Source of the DNA: CAZAPO01 sp044841755
Lineage (GTDB): Bacteria; Bacteroidota; Bacteroidia; Flavobacteriales; Flavobacteriaceae
NCBI GenBank assembly: GCA_044841755.1
Contig: JAXOFM010000002.1
Coordinates: 186,001-250,000 of the forward strand
Direction: 5' to 3'
Length of the DNA: 64,000 nucleotides
The notes below the pieces were generated by a model. It worked only from the letters and a program-made list of their open reading frames with translations. It was not told the DNA's origin and did not search any database. Shown one piece after another: positions 40,705-48,362 of this stretch. Positions within the stretch are counted from its first letter, which is position 1, and the number at the start of each line of letters is the position of its first letter. Made by a program: the position numbers and the translations under genes.

Positions 40705-42384
40705 CTAATCTAAATTACCTTTATATCCAGGGCCTCTAACAACCTTACCTGGAGTAGCTCCAGTATGCTCGCCATCTTTTAAAACCTGTTCGCCATTTAC
40801 AAAAACATGAACCATTCCTGTTGAATACTGATGAGGTTCCGCAAAAGTGGAATGATCCTGAACTTGCTCAGGATCGAAAATAGCAATATCAGCAAAGTAA
40901 CCTTCAGTTAAACTTCCACGCTTTTTGATCTTCAAATTGGAAGCAGGAAGTGAAGTTAGCTTTCTAACAGCTTCTTCGATTGAAATTACTTTTTCATCTC
41001 TAACATACTTACCTAGTACTCTTGCAAAATTACCATATGATCTAGGATGAGGATTTGAATTTAGAAAATCGCCTTCAGGAGCAATAGATCCAGCATCACT
41101 ACCAAAACTCATATAAGGTAGAGCTATTTGTTTCTTGACATTTTCTTCGCTCATTAAAAAGTAGACCGTGCCAACGCGACTTCCATCTGCTATAACTAAA
41201 TCCATTGCTGTTTCTTCAGGGTTTTTACCATGAATTTCAGCAACTTCAGATAATGTTTTTCCTGTATAATGACGTAAACTATCATTAGCAAAACCTACCA
41301 GAAGTAAATTTTCTGGAGTTCCAGCAGCATACATAAGGTTTTCCCATTCATCTGTAGGTGTAGTCATTTCTTTGTAGACACGTTTTCGTATTTCAGGGTC
41401 TTTTAAACGTTTTGCCCATTGTTCATATCCTCCTTCCTGTACCCAAGGAGGCATAGAGGCATCAAGTCCAGTAGCACCAGCAGTATAGGTATACATGTCG
41501 GTAGTTATATGTAATCCTGCTGCTCTAGCCGAATCTATTTTCTTAACAGCATCATCATATTTAGTCCAATTATCTTTTCCAGCCATTTTAAGATGGTAGA
41601 TCTCTGCTCTTATATTGGCTTCATCAGCAATACGAATAAGTTCATCCATACTTTCTAATAAGCGATTTCCTTCGCTTCGCATATGCGAAATATACATACC
41701 ATCAAATTCTGACGCAGCTTTACATAATTCAATAAGCTCTTCGGTAGATGAGTAGAATGCTGGTGCATAAATTAATGAAGAGCCCACACCCATAGCACCT
41801 TCTTCCATGGCTTGCCTAACCATAGCTTTCATGCTTTCCATTTCTTTATCAGTTGGTGCCCTGTCCTCATAACCAATATGATTAATTCGAACTGTTGTGG
41901 CACCTATAAAGGAAGCAACGTTGGTCGAAACACCTCTTCTAACCAATGATTGTAAATATTCGTCTAAGGTTGTCCAGTCAATTTCGTATTCACTATCATC
42001 CTCTGAAAGCGGAGAATTGTTCTTCATTTCCTCGGAAAGAGGTCCCATAGACCAACCTTCACCAAATACCTCTAGGGTCACTCCTTGACGTATATCACTT
42101 TGTGATTTACCGTCTTTAATTAAAGATTCAGTTGCCCAAGAAAGCATGTTGATAAAACCAGGAGCTACTATTAAACCAGAAGCATCTATTTCTGTTGTGC
42201 CCACAGCATTTTTTACATCTATAGCTGCAATGGTATCTGCGTTTATGCCAATATCTCCAACATAAGTTGCATTTCCAGAACCATCTGCTATGGTACCGTT
42301 TTTAATAAGAATATCGTAAGTAGTAGGAGAGGAGCAACTGGTTACTATGATAAAGCATAGCAAGAAGAGTTTAGTTGGTTTCAT
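40705..42384 (-). CDS. D-aminoacylase-like amidohydrolase lipoprotein with altered metal motif
   Basis: Lipoprotein of 559 residues (lipobox VTSC, C17) of the N-acyl-D-amino-acid deacylase / dihydroorotase-like superfamily. The composite beta domain DILIKNGTIADGSG starts it and the barrel follows. The usual GFIDxHxH metal motif is GFINMLSW here: both histidines are replaced (L81, W83). Other ligand-type residues remain (ISHMRSEG, AEIYHLKMAG, the Asp in SFGSDAGS). It may use a single metal or have a different activity. An in-frame start at 42519 overlaps the next gene and lacks the lipobox, so 42384 was chosen. Confidence 0.88.
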   Translation of the reverse strand: MKPTKLFLLCFIIVTSCSSPTTYDILIKNGTIADGSGNATYVGDIGINADTIAAIDVKNAVGTTEIDASGLIVAPGFINMLSWATESLIKDGKSQSDIRQGVTLEVFGEGWSMGPLSEEMKNNSPLSEDDSEYEIDWTTLDEYLQSLVRRGVSTNVASFIGATTVRINHIGYEDRAPTDKEMESMKAMVRQAMEEGAMGVGSSLIYAPAFYSSTEELIELCKAASEFDGMYISHMRSEGNRLLESMDELIRIADEANIRAEIYHLKMAGKDNWTKYDDAVKKIDSARAAGLHITTDMYTYTAGATGLDASMPPWVQEGGYEQWAKRLKDPEIRKRVYKEMTTPTDEWENLMYAAGTPENLLLVGFANDSLRHYTGKTLSEVAEIHGKNPEETAMDLVIADGSRVGTVYFLMSEENVKKQIALPYMSFGSDAGSIAPEGDFLNSNPHPRSYGNFARVLGKYVRDEKVISIEEAVRKLTSLPASNLKIKKRGSLTEGYFADIAIFDPEQVQDHSTFAEPHQYSTGMVHVFVNGEQVLKDGEHTGATPGKVVRGPGYKGNLD

Positions 42385-42436
42385 TTTAAATATGATTGGT
42401 TGTAGGGTATAAGTTACGAAAAGATAAATAGTAAGT

Positions 42437-43363
42437 CTAAGCTTTATAAATTGATTTGCATAGATGTTTAATATGCGATGGTCCAATTCGGCAACATCCA
42501 CCAACCAAGTTAACTCCAAGTTGAATCCAATGCTTACATATTTCTGAGAACTTTACAGGATCGGAAGTACCATTCCAAGTTTTTGATTTGGCATCATAGA
42601 CTTCTCCAGAGTTTGGATATACTAAGACATTTTTATTACCAATTACACTTTTTAGCTCTGTAATTAGGCTAGAAATATGCTTGGGAGCAGTGCAGTTTAC
42701 ACCAACTGCAAAAATGTTCTCATTCTTATCAAAAATTGAAGCAGCTTTAGCAATAGAAGTGCCATCATTTATTTCTCTTCCGTTTTTACATGAGAACGAC
42801 ACCCAAGAAGGTGTTTTGCAATGCTGTATCAATTCGTTGATAACCTTTGCTTCCTGATAACTAGGAATAGTCTCGAAAGCCAATATATCACAGCTTGAAT
42901 TGTCAAAAAGTTCAATGCGTTTCTTGTGAAAATCTCTTAAATCAGCATCTGATATTTTGTAATCTCCTCGATATTCTGAGCCGTCTGCTAAGTAGGCACC
43001 ATACGGACCAATACTTCCTGCAATAAGTGGTCGTTTATTTGGAGTATGATTTTTTAGATATATGTTAATTGCTGTTTCAGCTAACTCAACCGATTTTAAA
43101 ATAAACGTCTCAGAGTCTTCCTTAGAATATCCTAATTTCATGAATCCAGGAATAGTGGCTTGATAACTTGATGTTGATATTATTTGTGCACCTGCTTCTA
43201 AATAAGCCAAATGTGTTTTTATGAGCGCCTCCGGATTGGTAGTTAAAAGATTAGCAACCCACAATTCGTTATTGAGATCACAACCTAAATCTTCTAGTAC
43301 ATTTGAAAGACCACCATCGATTATAACTGGGGAATATAGCTCTGTGTAGAAAAAATCAGCCAT
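42437..43363 (-). CDS. mmuM: Homocysteine S-methyltransferase family protein
   Basis: Zinc methyltransferase of 308 residues, single BHMT/Met-H-like barrel. Zinc cysteines: the one in VGVNCTAPKH and the CC pair in VGGCCRIGP. IIDGGLSNVLEDLG marks the N-terminus. It should methylate homocysteine from S-methylmethionine or S-adenosylmethionine. Size and lack of a cobalamin domain distinguish it from MetH. Same strand as DUF6090, 26 bases downstream of it. Confidence 0.92.
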   Translation of the reverse strand: MADFFYTELYSPVIIDGGLSNVLEDLGCDLNNELWVANLLTTNPEALIKTHLAYLEAGAQIISTSSYQATIPGFMKLGYSKEDSETFILKSVELAETAINIYLKNHTPNKRPLIAGSIGPYGAYLADGSEYRGDYKISDADLRDFHKKRIELFDNSSCDILAFETIPSYQEAKVINELIQHCKTPSWVSFSCKNGREINDGTSIAKAASIFDKNENIFAVGVNCTAPKHISSLITELKSVIGNKNVLVYPNSGEVYDAKSKTWNGTSDPVKFSEICKHWIQLGVNLVGGCCRIGPSHIKHLCKSIYKA

Positions 43364-43389
43364 ATTTTTTCAATCTTTTCCTTAAAAAC

Positions 43390-44175
43390 TCAATCATTGT
43401 CCATTCGTTTTTTAATAAGTGCAATTATCTCATTGCACTCATTCATCACAGCTTCAACCTGGGGAATAACAAATACCATATTATAGTCTAGTAAATTCAG
43501 AAAGCTTTTAAAATGGCGATCATTCACAAAATATTCAGCATCTTTTCTATATATGTCGGCATCTTTACTGGTTGAGAACGAAGTTCCTTCTTCAATTTCA
43601 ATTAAACCATTATTTGCTATAAATAAGCCATTAAATTCAATATGATCTAAAGTTAGTTCATTGTAGAGATATGCTACTCGATCTTCATAGACATGTTCTT
43701 CGTTTAAGCGAATACTTTGGTAAGAACTTCTTAGATCTAAAAGCCTATTTTTAATAACCTCGTCTGTGATGAATCTAAGATGAGATGAATTTAAAACCTC
43801 TTCTAACGTATTTGAATTAGGTATAAACCTATAAAATGGAAAAATGTAGTAATAGTAATTGTAAAAGGAGTCTATGTCAACTTCTTTAGATTCTATAATG
43901 TCTACTAATGCTCTGGCGCTTTTGCTTTGTTTTTTTCTAACTTCAAGTAATGTTTTTAATTGTTCATAGTCTCTTTCAAGATCGTTAATGAACCCAGCAT
44001 AATATTTATTGGTAAGAGCTTCTTCTTTCTTGGCTTCATTCCAATTATTAATTTGCAGAGCAATTAAAATTCCTATAACCACAAGAAATATTTCTCCTAT
44101 AGCATATAGTGTATATTTACTTGTGCGATTTTCAGCAAGTAAGCTTTGACGTATCCGTCTAAAGAATTTTAGCAT
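43390..44175 (-). CDS. DUF6090 family membrane protein
   Basis: A 261-residue protein. The N-terminus MLKFFRRIRQSLLAENRTSKYTLYAIGEIFLVVIGILIALQINNWNE is the hallmark of DUF6090 in Flavobacteriaceae: basic start, then one membrane helix (about 24-44). The rest is a helical extracytoplasmic domain. Function unknown; such genes often occur in many copies per genome. Confidence 0.9.
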   Translation of the reverse strand: MLKFFRRIRQSLLAENRTSKYTLYAIGEIFLVVIGILIALQINNWNEAKKEEALTNKYYAGFINDLERDYEQLKTLLEVRKKQSKSARALVDIIESKEVDIDSFYNYYYYIFPFYRFIPNSNTLEEVLNSSHLRFITDEVIKNRLLDLRSSYQSIRLNEEHVYEDRVAYLYNELTLDHIEFNGLFIANNGLIEIEEGTSFSTSKDADIYRKDAEYFVNDRHFKSFLNLLDYNMVFVIPQVEAVMNECNEIIALIKKRMDND

Positions 44176-44215
44176 AATTGGTTGGTTAGTTGAAATCTAA
44201 AGTTACAAAAACTAA

Positions 44216-44629
44216 TTAATGCCATGTGGCATCTTTACTTTTTGTAATAAGTTGTTTTAAAACATTTACATCAACATCAGCCAATTTATTAATGTGCAAA
44301 CAACCTTTACCATATTTACACTTGCCCAGTTTATCTAGAAGTTCTTTTTCTTCATTAAGATCTAAAGTAAGGTACAGTGTGAGCTTCGTTTTACGAGGAG
44401 CAAACCCAACGTTAAACCATTCATATTCTTCTTTTCCGTTTTTCCGCTTGTATTTGTACTTGCCAAATCCAATAATGAAATTATCTCCCCAAACTTTAGG
44501 CTTGTAACCAGTAATTTCTTCCATAATACCCAGTATCTTTTTACTGTCTTCTTGTTTAGAAACATTGCCAACGCATTCAATAAACTTGTCTACACTTTTT
44601 TTAGTTTCCTGAGTTGCTAATCTGGCCAT
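44216..44629 (-). CDS. DUF1801 (YdhG-like) family protein
   Basis: A 137-residue soluble protein of the DUF1801 family (E. coli YdhG-like fold). KPKVWGDNFIIGFGKYKYK, FNVGFAPRKTKLTLYL and KYGKGCLHINKLADVD are the conserved blocks. Function unknown. No clear partner gene. Confidence 0.88.
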   Translation of the reverse strand: MARLATQETKKSVDKFIECVGNVSKQEDSKKILGIMEEITGYKPKVWGDNFIIGFGKYKYKRKNGKEEYEWFNVGFAPRKTKLTLYLTLDLNEEKELLDKLGKCKYGKGCLHINKLADVDVNVLKQLITKSKDATWH

Positions 44630-44644
44630 AGTCTACAAGATAAA

Positions 44645-44674
44645 AAAAGCCGTTAGCATTAGCTAACGGCTTTT
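44645..44674 (-). terminator. Terminator of the acyltransferase gene
   Basis: Perfect 13-pair stem (44645-44657 with 44662-44674) around ATTA; reading on the minus strand it is followed by a seven-T run. Preceded by AAAAAATGGGA as in the terminator at 46849. Confidence 0.92.
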
Positions 44675-44686
44675 CCCATTTTTTTA

Positions 44687-45805
44687 TTAGTATGTTTTTT
44701 TCTTTAATCCAAATAAGGGTCTTAAGAATTTAACACGCCTAATTAAGAACTCGTAGAGTATCCATGAAATTCCAAATGTTCCAATTGCCAGTATAGAACT
44801 TTTTACAAAGAGCGACCATTCAAGGTTCATTAAATAATAAGCAATGATAATTGTTACTGTTTGGTGTAAGATGTAAAAAGGATAAACAGCTTGATTACAA
44901 TAACTAAGTGTGCGACTTTTTGTATTGAAATATTTTGATGCAAAACCAAATAGAACAAGAATCCAAGACCATAAATTGGCCACTTTGATTAAAGCTTCTG
45001 TGAAATGTCTAACAGTACTATCAGGTACATTATATACTAACCAAACCATTGCTGTAAATAACAGAATACCTGTAACTAAAAACCTTTTTCTATAAGATTC
45101 GACAGTATTCCAGAAAGTGTCTTTTACTGTTATAAGTAAGAAGCCAAATAGGAACATAAGGATATAATTTATAATGGTGAACCAATCTCCTATAAGAGCA
45201 TGAGTAGTTGGAAAGAAAGGTTCTAGAAAAGCCTCTGCTAAATACAAGGGAATAATAAATAAATATATCTTAAATGGACTTTTGATTTGTTTTGACAACC
45301 ATTTAATTGATATGTGGTTAGGGTTATTTCTTAAGAATAAAAATAAAGGAATTAAGACTAATGAAAAGAGCAGTAAATAAGGTAAAAACCACAAGTGGTG
45401 CCAACTTAAATTTCCTTCAGGATAAACTCCTATAAATGCTTGAGAAGGCCAAAAACTGAAATAGCTTTCCAAAAACTGACTCTTTGCAATGCGCTCTATA
45501 TATACTTGAGGAGGAACTATTATTAGCATTCCAAAAACCAAAGGAACTAACAGTCTTTTAATACGTTCTATAGTAAATTGTAGGCCTGAACGTTTGTTCA
45601 ATGCATAATATGTCCCCATACCTGAAATAATAAATAGAATTGGCAAACGCCATTGATTTAAGAACCACATTGGGATCCTTAACCATTCATAAATGACATT
45701 GTTTTTTATGTGCCAACCCCAAGGCACAAAAAACATTCCTACATGATAAAAAATAAGTAATGCAAAAACTATTACTCTAAGCCAGTCTAAATCGTATCTA
45801 CGCAT
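44687..45805 (-). CDS. Acyltransferase 3 family membrane protein
   Basis: A 372-residue inner-membrane protein with about 10 helices of the acyltransferase 3 (OafB/OpgC-like) family that moves acyl groups to extracytoplasmic sugars or lipids. It starts RRYDLDWLRVIVFALLIFYHVGMF, which has the family catalytic-type His after LDxLR. SGMGTYYALNKRS and FPFYILHQTVTIIIAYY are also typical. The acceptor is unknown; no glycan gene cluster is beside it. Confidence 0.92.
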   Translation of the reverse strand: MRRYDLDWLRVIVFALLIFYHVGMFFVPWGWHIKNNVIYEWLRIPMWFLNQWRLPILFIISGMGTYYALNKRSGLQFTIERIKRLLVPLVFGMLIIVPPQVYIERIAKSQFLESYFSFWPSQAFIGVYPEGNLSWHHLWFLPYLLLFSLVLIPLFLFLRNNPNHISIKWLSKQIKSPFKIYLFIIPLYLAEAFLEPFFPTTHALIGDWFTIINYILMFLFGFLLITVKDTFWNTVESYRKRFLVTGILLFTAMVWLVYNVPDSTVRHFTEALIKVANLWSWILVLFGFASKYFNTKSRTLSYCNQAVYPFYILHQTVTIIIAYYLMNLEWSLFVKSSILAIGTFGISWILYEFLIRRVKFLRPLFGLKKKTY

Positions 45806-45937
45806 ATTTTTAAATTTTCGTCAAATGTAGACTGAAATGAGGTGCAAATATTTTTTTTGTGATTAAGAGCAGCAGTTTGTGATAAAGAACAAAGCAAAGT
45901 GATGATAGGTGAGAATTTGGGATGACAAACAAAGGTA

Positions 45938-46825
45938 TTAAGAGACGCGCTTCATACGAGCGTTAAAATCCTCAATCATTTTACGAGACACGGGAATTGA
46001 ATCGTTGTAACTATTAAGATGTAATTTGTACCCTTGTGCATTTCCTGATACACGGTCAATGTAATTCAAATTAACTATATATGATCGATGCGTTTTAATA
46101 ATATTATTAAAAGAACTTAATGATATTTCAAGCTCTTTCATGGTCAATCGCTTAACTACCCTTTGTATTTCTTTTTCCTCTTTTAAGAAAAGTTCAATGT
46201 AATTCCCCTCAGCTTTTGCAAATAAAAGTTTATCCATTTCTAAAACCACAACATCATTCTTTAAATTGGTTTGAATTTCAATAATGGAGCTTTCATTTTT
46301 ATTGGATAGGTCATTTAACCTATTAAAAGAGTTAGCACTTTTGATATGCTTTGCATTTAGTCTTGTAAAGTTTAGAGGAATTAATATGATTATAAATAGA
46401 AACCCAACCATAAAAGTATTTCGCAATTCTTCAAATAAGTATTTTGATGACCAGTTATTTTGATTATCATAAATGATGTCACGAATTAAGAATTGACCAA
46501 TTCCAACTAAAAATAATAGTATAAGTATAAAAATGACTTCATTTTTCACACACCATTTTTCTTCACTGTTTTTAAAAGAAATAAATGCGGCAATTAGCAC
46601 TAAAATAATTGGCGCAACAATTGCATGGATAATTGAAACCCAAAAATAATTCATTCGGTGTTCGTCGAGATTAACATTAAAGGGTTCAAAAAAATAATTG
46701 AAAATAAAAGACATTAAGAATAAGATTAGCGCAATAATCCAGAGCTCTTTTCCTCTATAATAAAATGGATAGGGTTGTTTTAAAACTTCTGTAAAATTTA
46801 ATTTTGGACTAATATTCTTATTCAC
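45938..46825 (-). CDS. Membrane-bound LytTR transcriptional regulator
   Basis: A 295-residue protein with four membrane helices in the first half (about 28-48, 64-84, 95-115, 132-152) and a LytTR DNA-binding domain at about 190-290 (MDKLLFAKAEGNYIELFL, IIKTHRSYIVNLNYIDRV, IPVSRKMIEDFNARM). It has no receiver or kinase domain, so it senses in the membrane and binds DNA directly. The start codon is GTG. LytTR domains bind paired imperfect repeats; I did not identify its site here. The acyltransferase gene lies downstream. Confidence 0.9.
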   Translation of the reverse strand: MNKNISPKLNFTEVLKQPYPFYYRGKELWIIALILFLMSFIFNYFFEPFNVNLDEHRMNYFWVSIIHAIVAPIILVLIAAFISFKNSEEKWCVKNEVIFILILLFLVGIGQFLIRDIIYDNQNNWSSKYLFEELRNTFMVGFLFIIILIPLNFTRLNAKHIKSANSFNRLNDLSNKNESSIIEIQTNLKNDVVVLEMDKLLFAKAEGNYIELFLKEEKEIQRVVKRLTMKELEISLSSFNNIIKTHRSYIVNLNYIDRVSGNAQGYKLHLNSYNDSIPVSRKMIEDFNARMKRVS

Positions 46826-46848
46826 GGATTAAAGATAAAAAAAACAAA

Positions 46849-46872
46849 AAAACCGCTAGCATATGCTAACGG
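46849..46872 (-). terminator. Terminator of the DUF6249 gene
   Basis: AACCGTTAGCA pairs with TGCTAGCGGTT on the minus strand with one mismatch and a TA loop, followed by seven T. It and the copy at 44645 share the preceding AAAAAATGGGA. Confidence 0.85.
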
Positions 46873-46902
46873 TTCTCCCATTTTTTGATTGGTTTTTAAT
46901 GC

Positions 46903-47238
46903 TTAGTCTCTATCTAAAGCTTTTTTTGTTTGTATATAGCCTACGTATAGTCCTAAACCTGCCATTGCGAATATAACTCCTACAATAGCTCCTTCGTGTA
47001 ATCTTGTGTACTCATCGATAACAGATCCTAGGAAAGCTCCAACTCCTATACCAACTAATAGACAAGCAAGGTTAATGATGATGACTTTCCATGAAGATCC
47101 TCTTTTACCTACATTAAAAATACTTGCATCTGCACCTTTTTCGATTAAGGCTAATCGTTCTTTGTTTCTTGAAGAAATAAATAAGTAAAATACTCCAAAA
47201 ATAGACCCGAAAATTATTGCCATTATTGCTACTTCCAT
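46903..47238 (-). CDS. DUF6249 family membrane protein
   Basis: A 111-residue membrane protein with three helices (about 3-20, 51-70, 81-100) and a cytosolic loop SSRNKERLALIEKGADASIF. Matches the DUF6249 family of Bacteroidota, function unknown. It is divergent from an ECF sigma factor gene and carries the same kind of promoter as that gene (see 47282), so it is probably in its regulon. Confidence 0.88.
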   Translation of the reverse strand: MEVAIMAIIFGSIFGVFYLFISSRNKERLALIEKGADASIFNVGKRGSSWKVIIINLACLLVGIGVGAFLGSVIDEYTRLHEGAIVGVIFAMAGLGLYVGYIQTKKALDRD

Positions 47239-47281
47239 AATTGTTTGTTTTTAATTGATTATTTTTAAGTGTTATTACTCC

Positions 47282-47312
47282 CTATGACGACACCTTTTTG
47301 AATGTGGTTACA
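47282..47312 (-). promoter_or_regulatory. ECF-type promoter of the DUF6249 gene
   Basis: Minus strand: TGTAACC (47312 to 47306), 17-base spacer, GTCATAG (47288 to 47282). It shares both boxes and the spacing with the promoter on the other strand at 47347, and would start transcription about 35-40 bases before the DUF6249 ATG. Confidence 0.7.
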
Positions 47313-47346
47313 CTTTTTTTTAAAAAAAATATTTTTTTCGGATTTT

Positions 47347-47377
47347 TGTAACCTAAACCTACTTTATATAGTCTTAG
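47347..47377 (+). promoter_or_regulatory. ECF-type promoter of the sigma factor gene
   Basis: Plus strand: TGTAACC (47347-47353), 17-base spacer, GTCTTAG (47371-47377). The start of transcription would fall at or next to the ATG at 47384, so the mRNA may be leaderless or nearly so. The AAC-containing -35 box and GTC-containing -10 box are typical of ECF sigma factors, suggesting autoregulation. Confidence 0.7.
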
Positions 47378-47383
47378 TAGAAG

Positions 47384-47983
47384 ATGAACACTAACGATCA
47401 AGTCTATATCAACCGAATTTTGGATGGTGACACCAATGCTTTCACTGTATTGGTAGACCGTTATAAGGACTTGGTATATACCTTGGCTATGCGGATGATG
47501 AAAAATAGAGAGGAGGCGGAAGAAGTAGCACAAGATGCATTTATAAAGACTTATAAGTCGTTAGATAAGTTTAAGGGAGAGTCAAAATTTTCGACATGGA
47601 TATATCGAGTAGCGTATAATACATGTTTAGATAGATTAAAAAAGAATAAGCGTACTCATAATACAGTGACTATTGATGAGTATACGGAACATCAGGTGAA
47701 AACCATTGATAATGCTTTAGACAAGATTGAAGCATCAGAAAAGAAGGAGGCGATACAGCAATGTATTGAGTTGTTGCCAAGCGATGATAGTTTTTTATTG
47801 ACCTTATATTACTTTGAAGAATTATCTTTGGAAGAAATTGGAAAAATTGTAGGTTTAAAACCTAATAATGTAAAAGTTAAGCTCTTTAGAAGTAGAAAAA
47901 AGTTAGCTACTATTTTAAAAGAGCGATTAGATAACGAAATAATTGAAAGTTATGCAGGATCATTTAGAGCAGCGTTTAGATAA
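47384..47983 (+). CDS. ECF (group IV) RNA polymerase sigma factor
   Basis: A 199-residue sigma-70 family factor: sigma2 domain (about 20-90; RMMKNREEAEEVAQDAFIKTYKSLDKFKGESKFSTWIYRVAYNTCLD) and sigma4 domain (about 135-185; LTLYYFEELSLEEIGKIVGLKPNNVKVKLFRSRKKL), with no sigma1 or sigma3. It overlaps the following gene by 32 bases. That next gene encodes a small membrane protein that probably holds it inactive. The stress signal is unknown. It is probably autoregulated through the TGTAACC/GTC promoter. Confidence 0.95.
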   Translation: MNTNDQVYINRILDGDTNAFTVLVDRYKDLVYTLAMRMMKNREEAEEVAQDAFIKTYKSLDKFKGESKFSTWIYRVAYNTCLDRLKKNKRTHNTVTIDEYTEHQVKTIDNALDKIEASEKKEAIQQCIELLPSDDSFLLTLYYFEELSLEEIGKIVGLKPNNVKVKLFRSRKKLATILKERLDNEIIESYAGSFRAAFR

Positions 47984-48362
47984 ACTAGCAAAGAAAGTAG
48001 TAAAATCGTCTAAGCTTGAAAGTCCGTCGATGGATTTTACAGCTAACGTGATGCGGCAAGTTGAGGCATCTCAAATTAGTCATATTACTGTATATAAACC
48101 ATTAATTTCTAAAAGAGCTTGGTTTGTGATAGCACTTTTAATTATTGGCGGATTATCGTATTCCATTTTTGGTGGTCTTCAAAGCACTTCTCTATTAGAA
48201 AGTGTAGATCTTAGTATAATTTCAGATAATCAAGTAACTAATGCTATTTCTGGAATTACTATATCAAAAATATTAGCATATGTATTAGGTGTAGGAGGTT
48301 TATTTTGGGTTGCACAAATTTCACTAACGAAGCACTTACTAGATAAAAGGCTGCAATTTTAA
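47952..48362 (+). CDS. Candidate membrane anti-sigma factor
   Basis: A 136-residue protein with a cytosolic helical N-terminus (1-55; HLEQRLDKLAKKVVKSSKLESPSMDFTANVMRQVE) and two membrane helices (about 56-75 and 103-123). No named family is apparent. Its gene overlaps the sigma gene by 32 bases, and a cytosolic helix followed by membrane helices is the usual anti-sigma plan, so the role is inferred from context. Start at ATG 47952; a TTG at 47943 is also in frame. The stop codon overlaps that of the convergent gene. Confidence 0.7.
   Translation: MQDHLEQRLDKLAKKVVKSSKLESPSMDFTANVMRQVEASQISHITVYKPLISKRAWFVIALLIIGGLSYSIFGGLQSTSLLESVDLSIISDNQVTNAISGITISKILAYVLGVGGLFWVAQISLTKHLLDKRLQF

Noticed and set aside
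47282..47533. An 83-codon minus-strand frame opposite the sigma factor start
   Set aside because: It overlaps the sigma gene coding region and both ECF promoters and shows no recognisable protein features.
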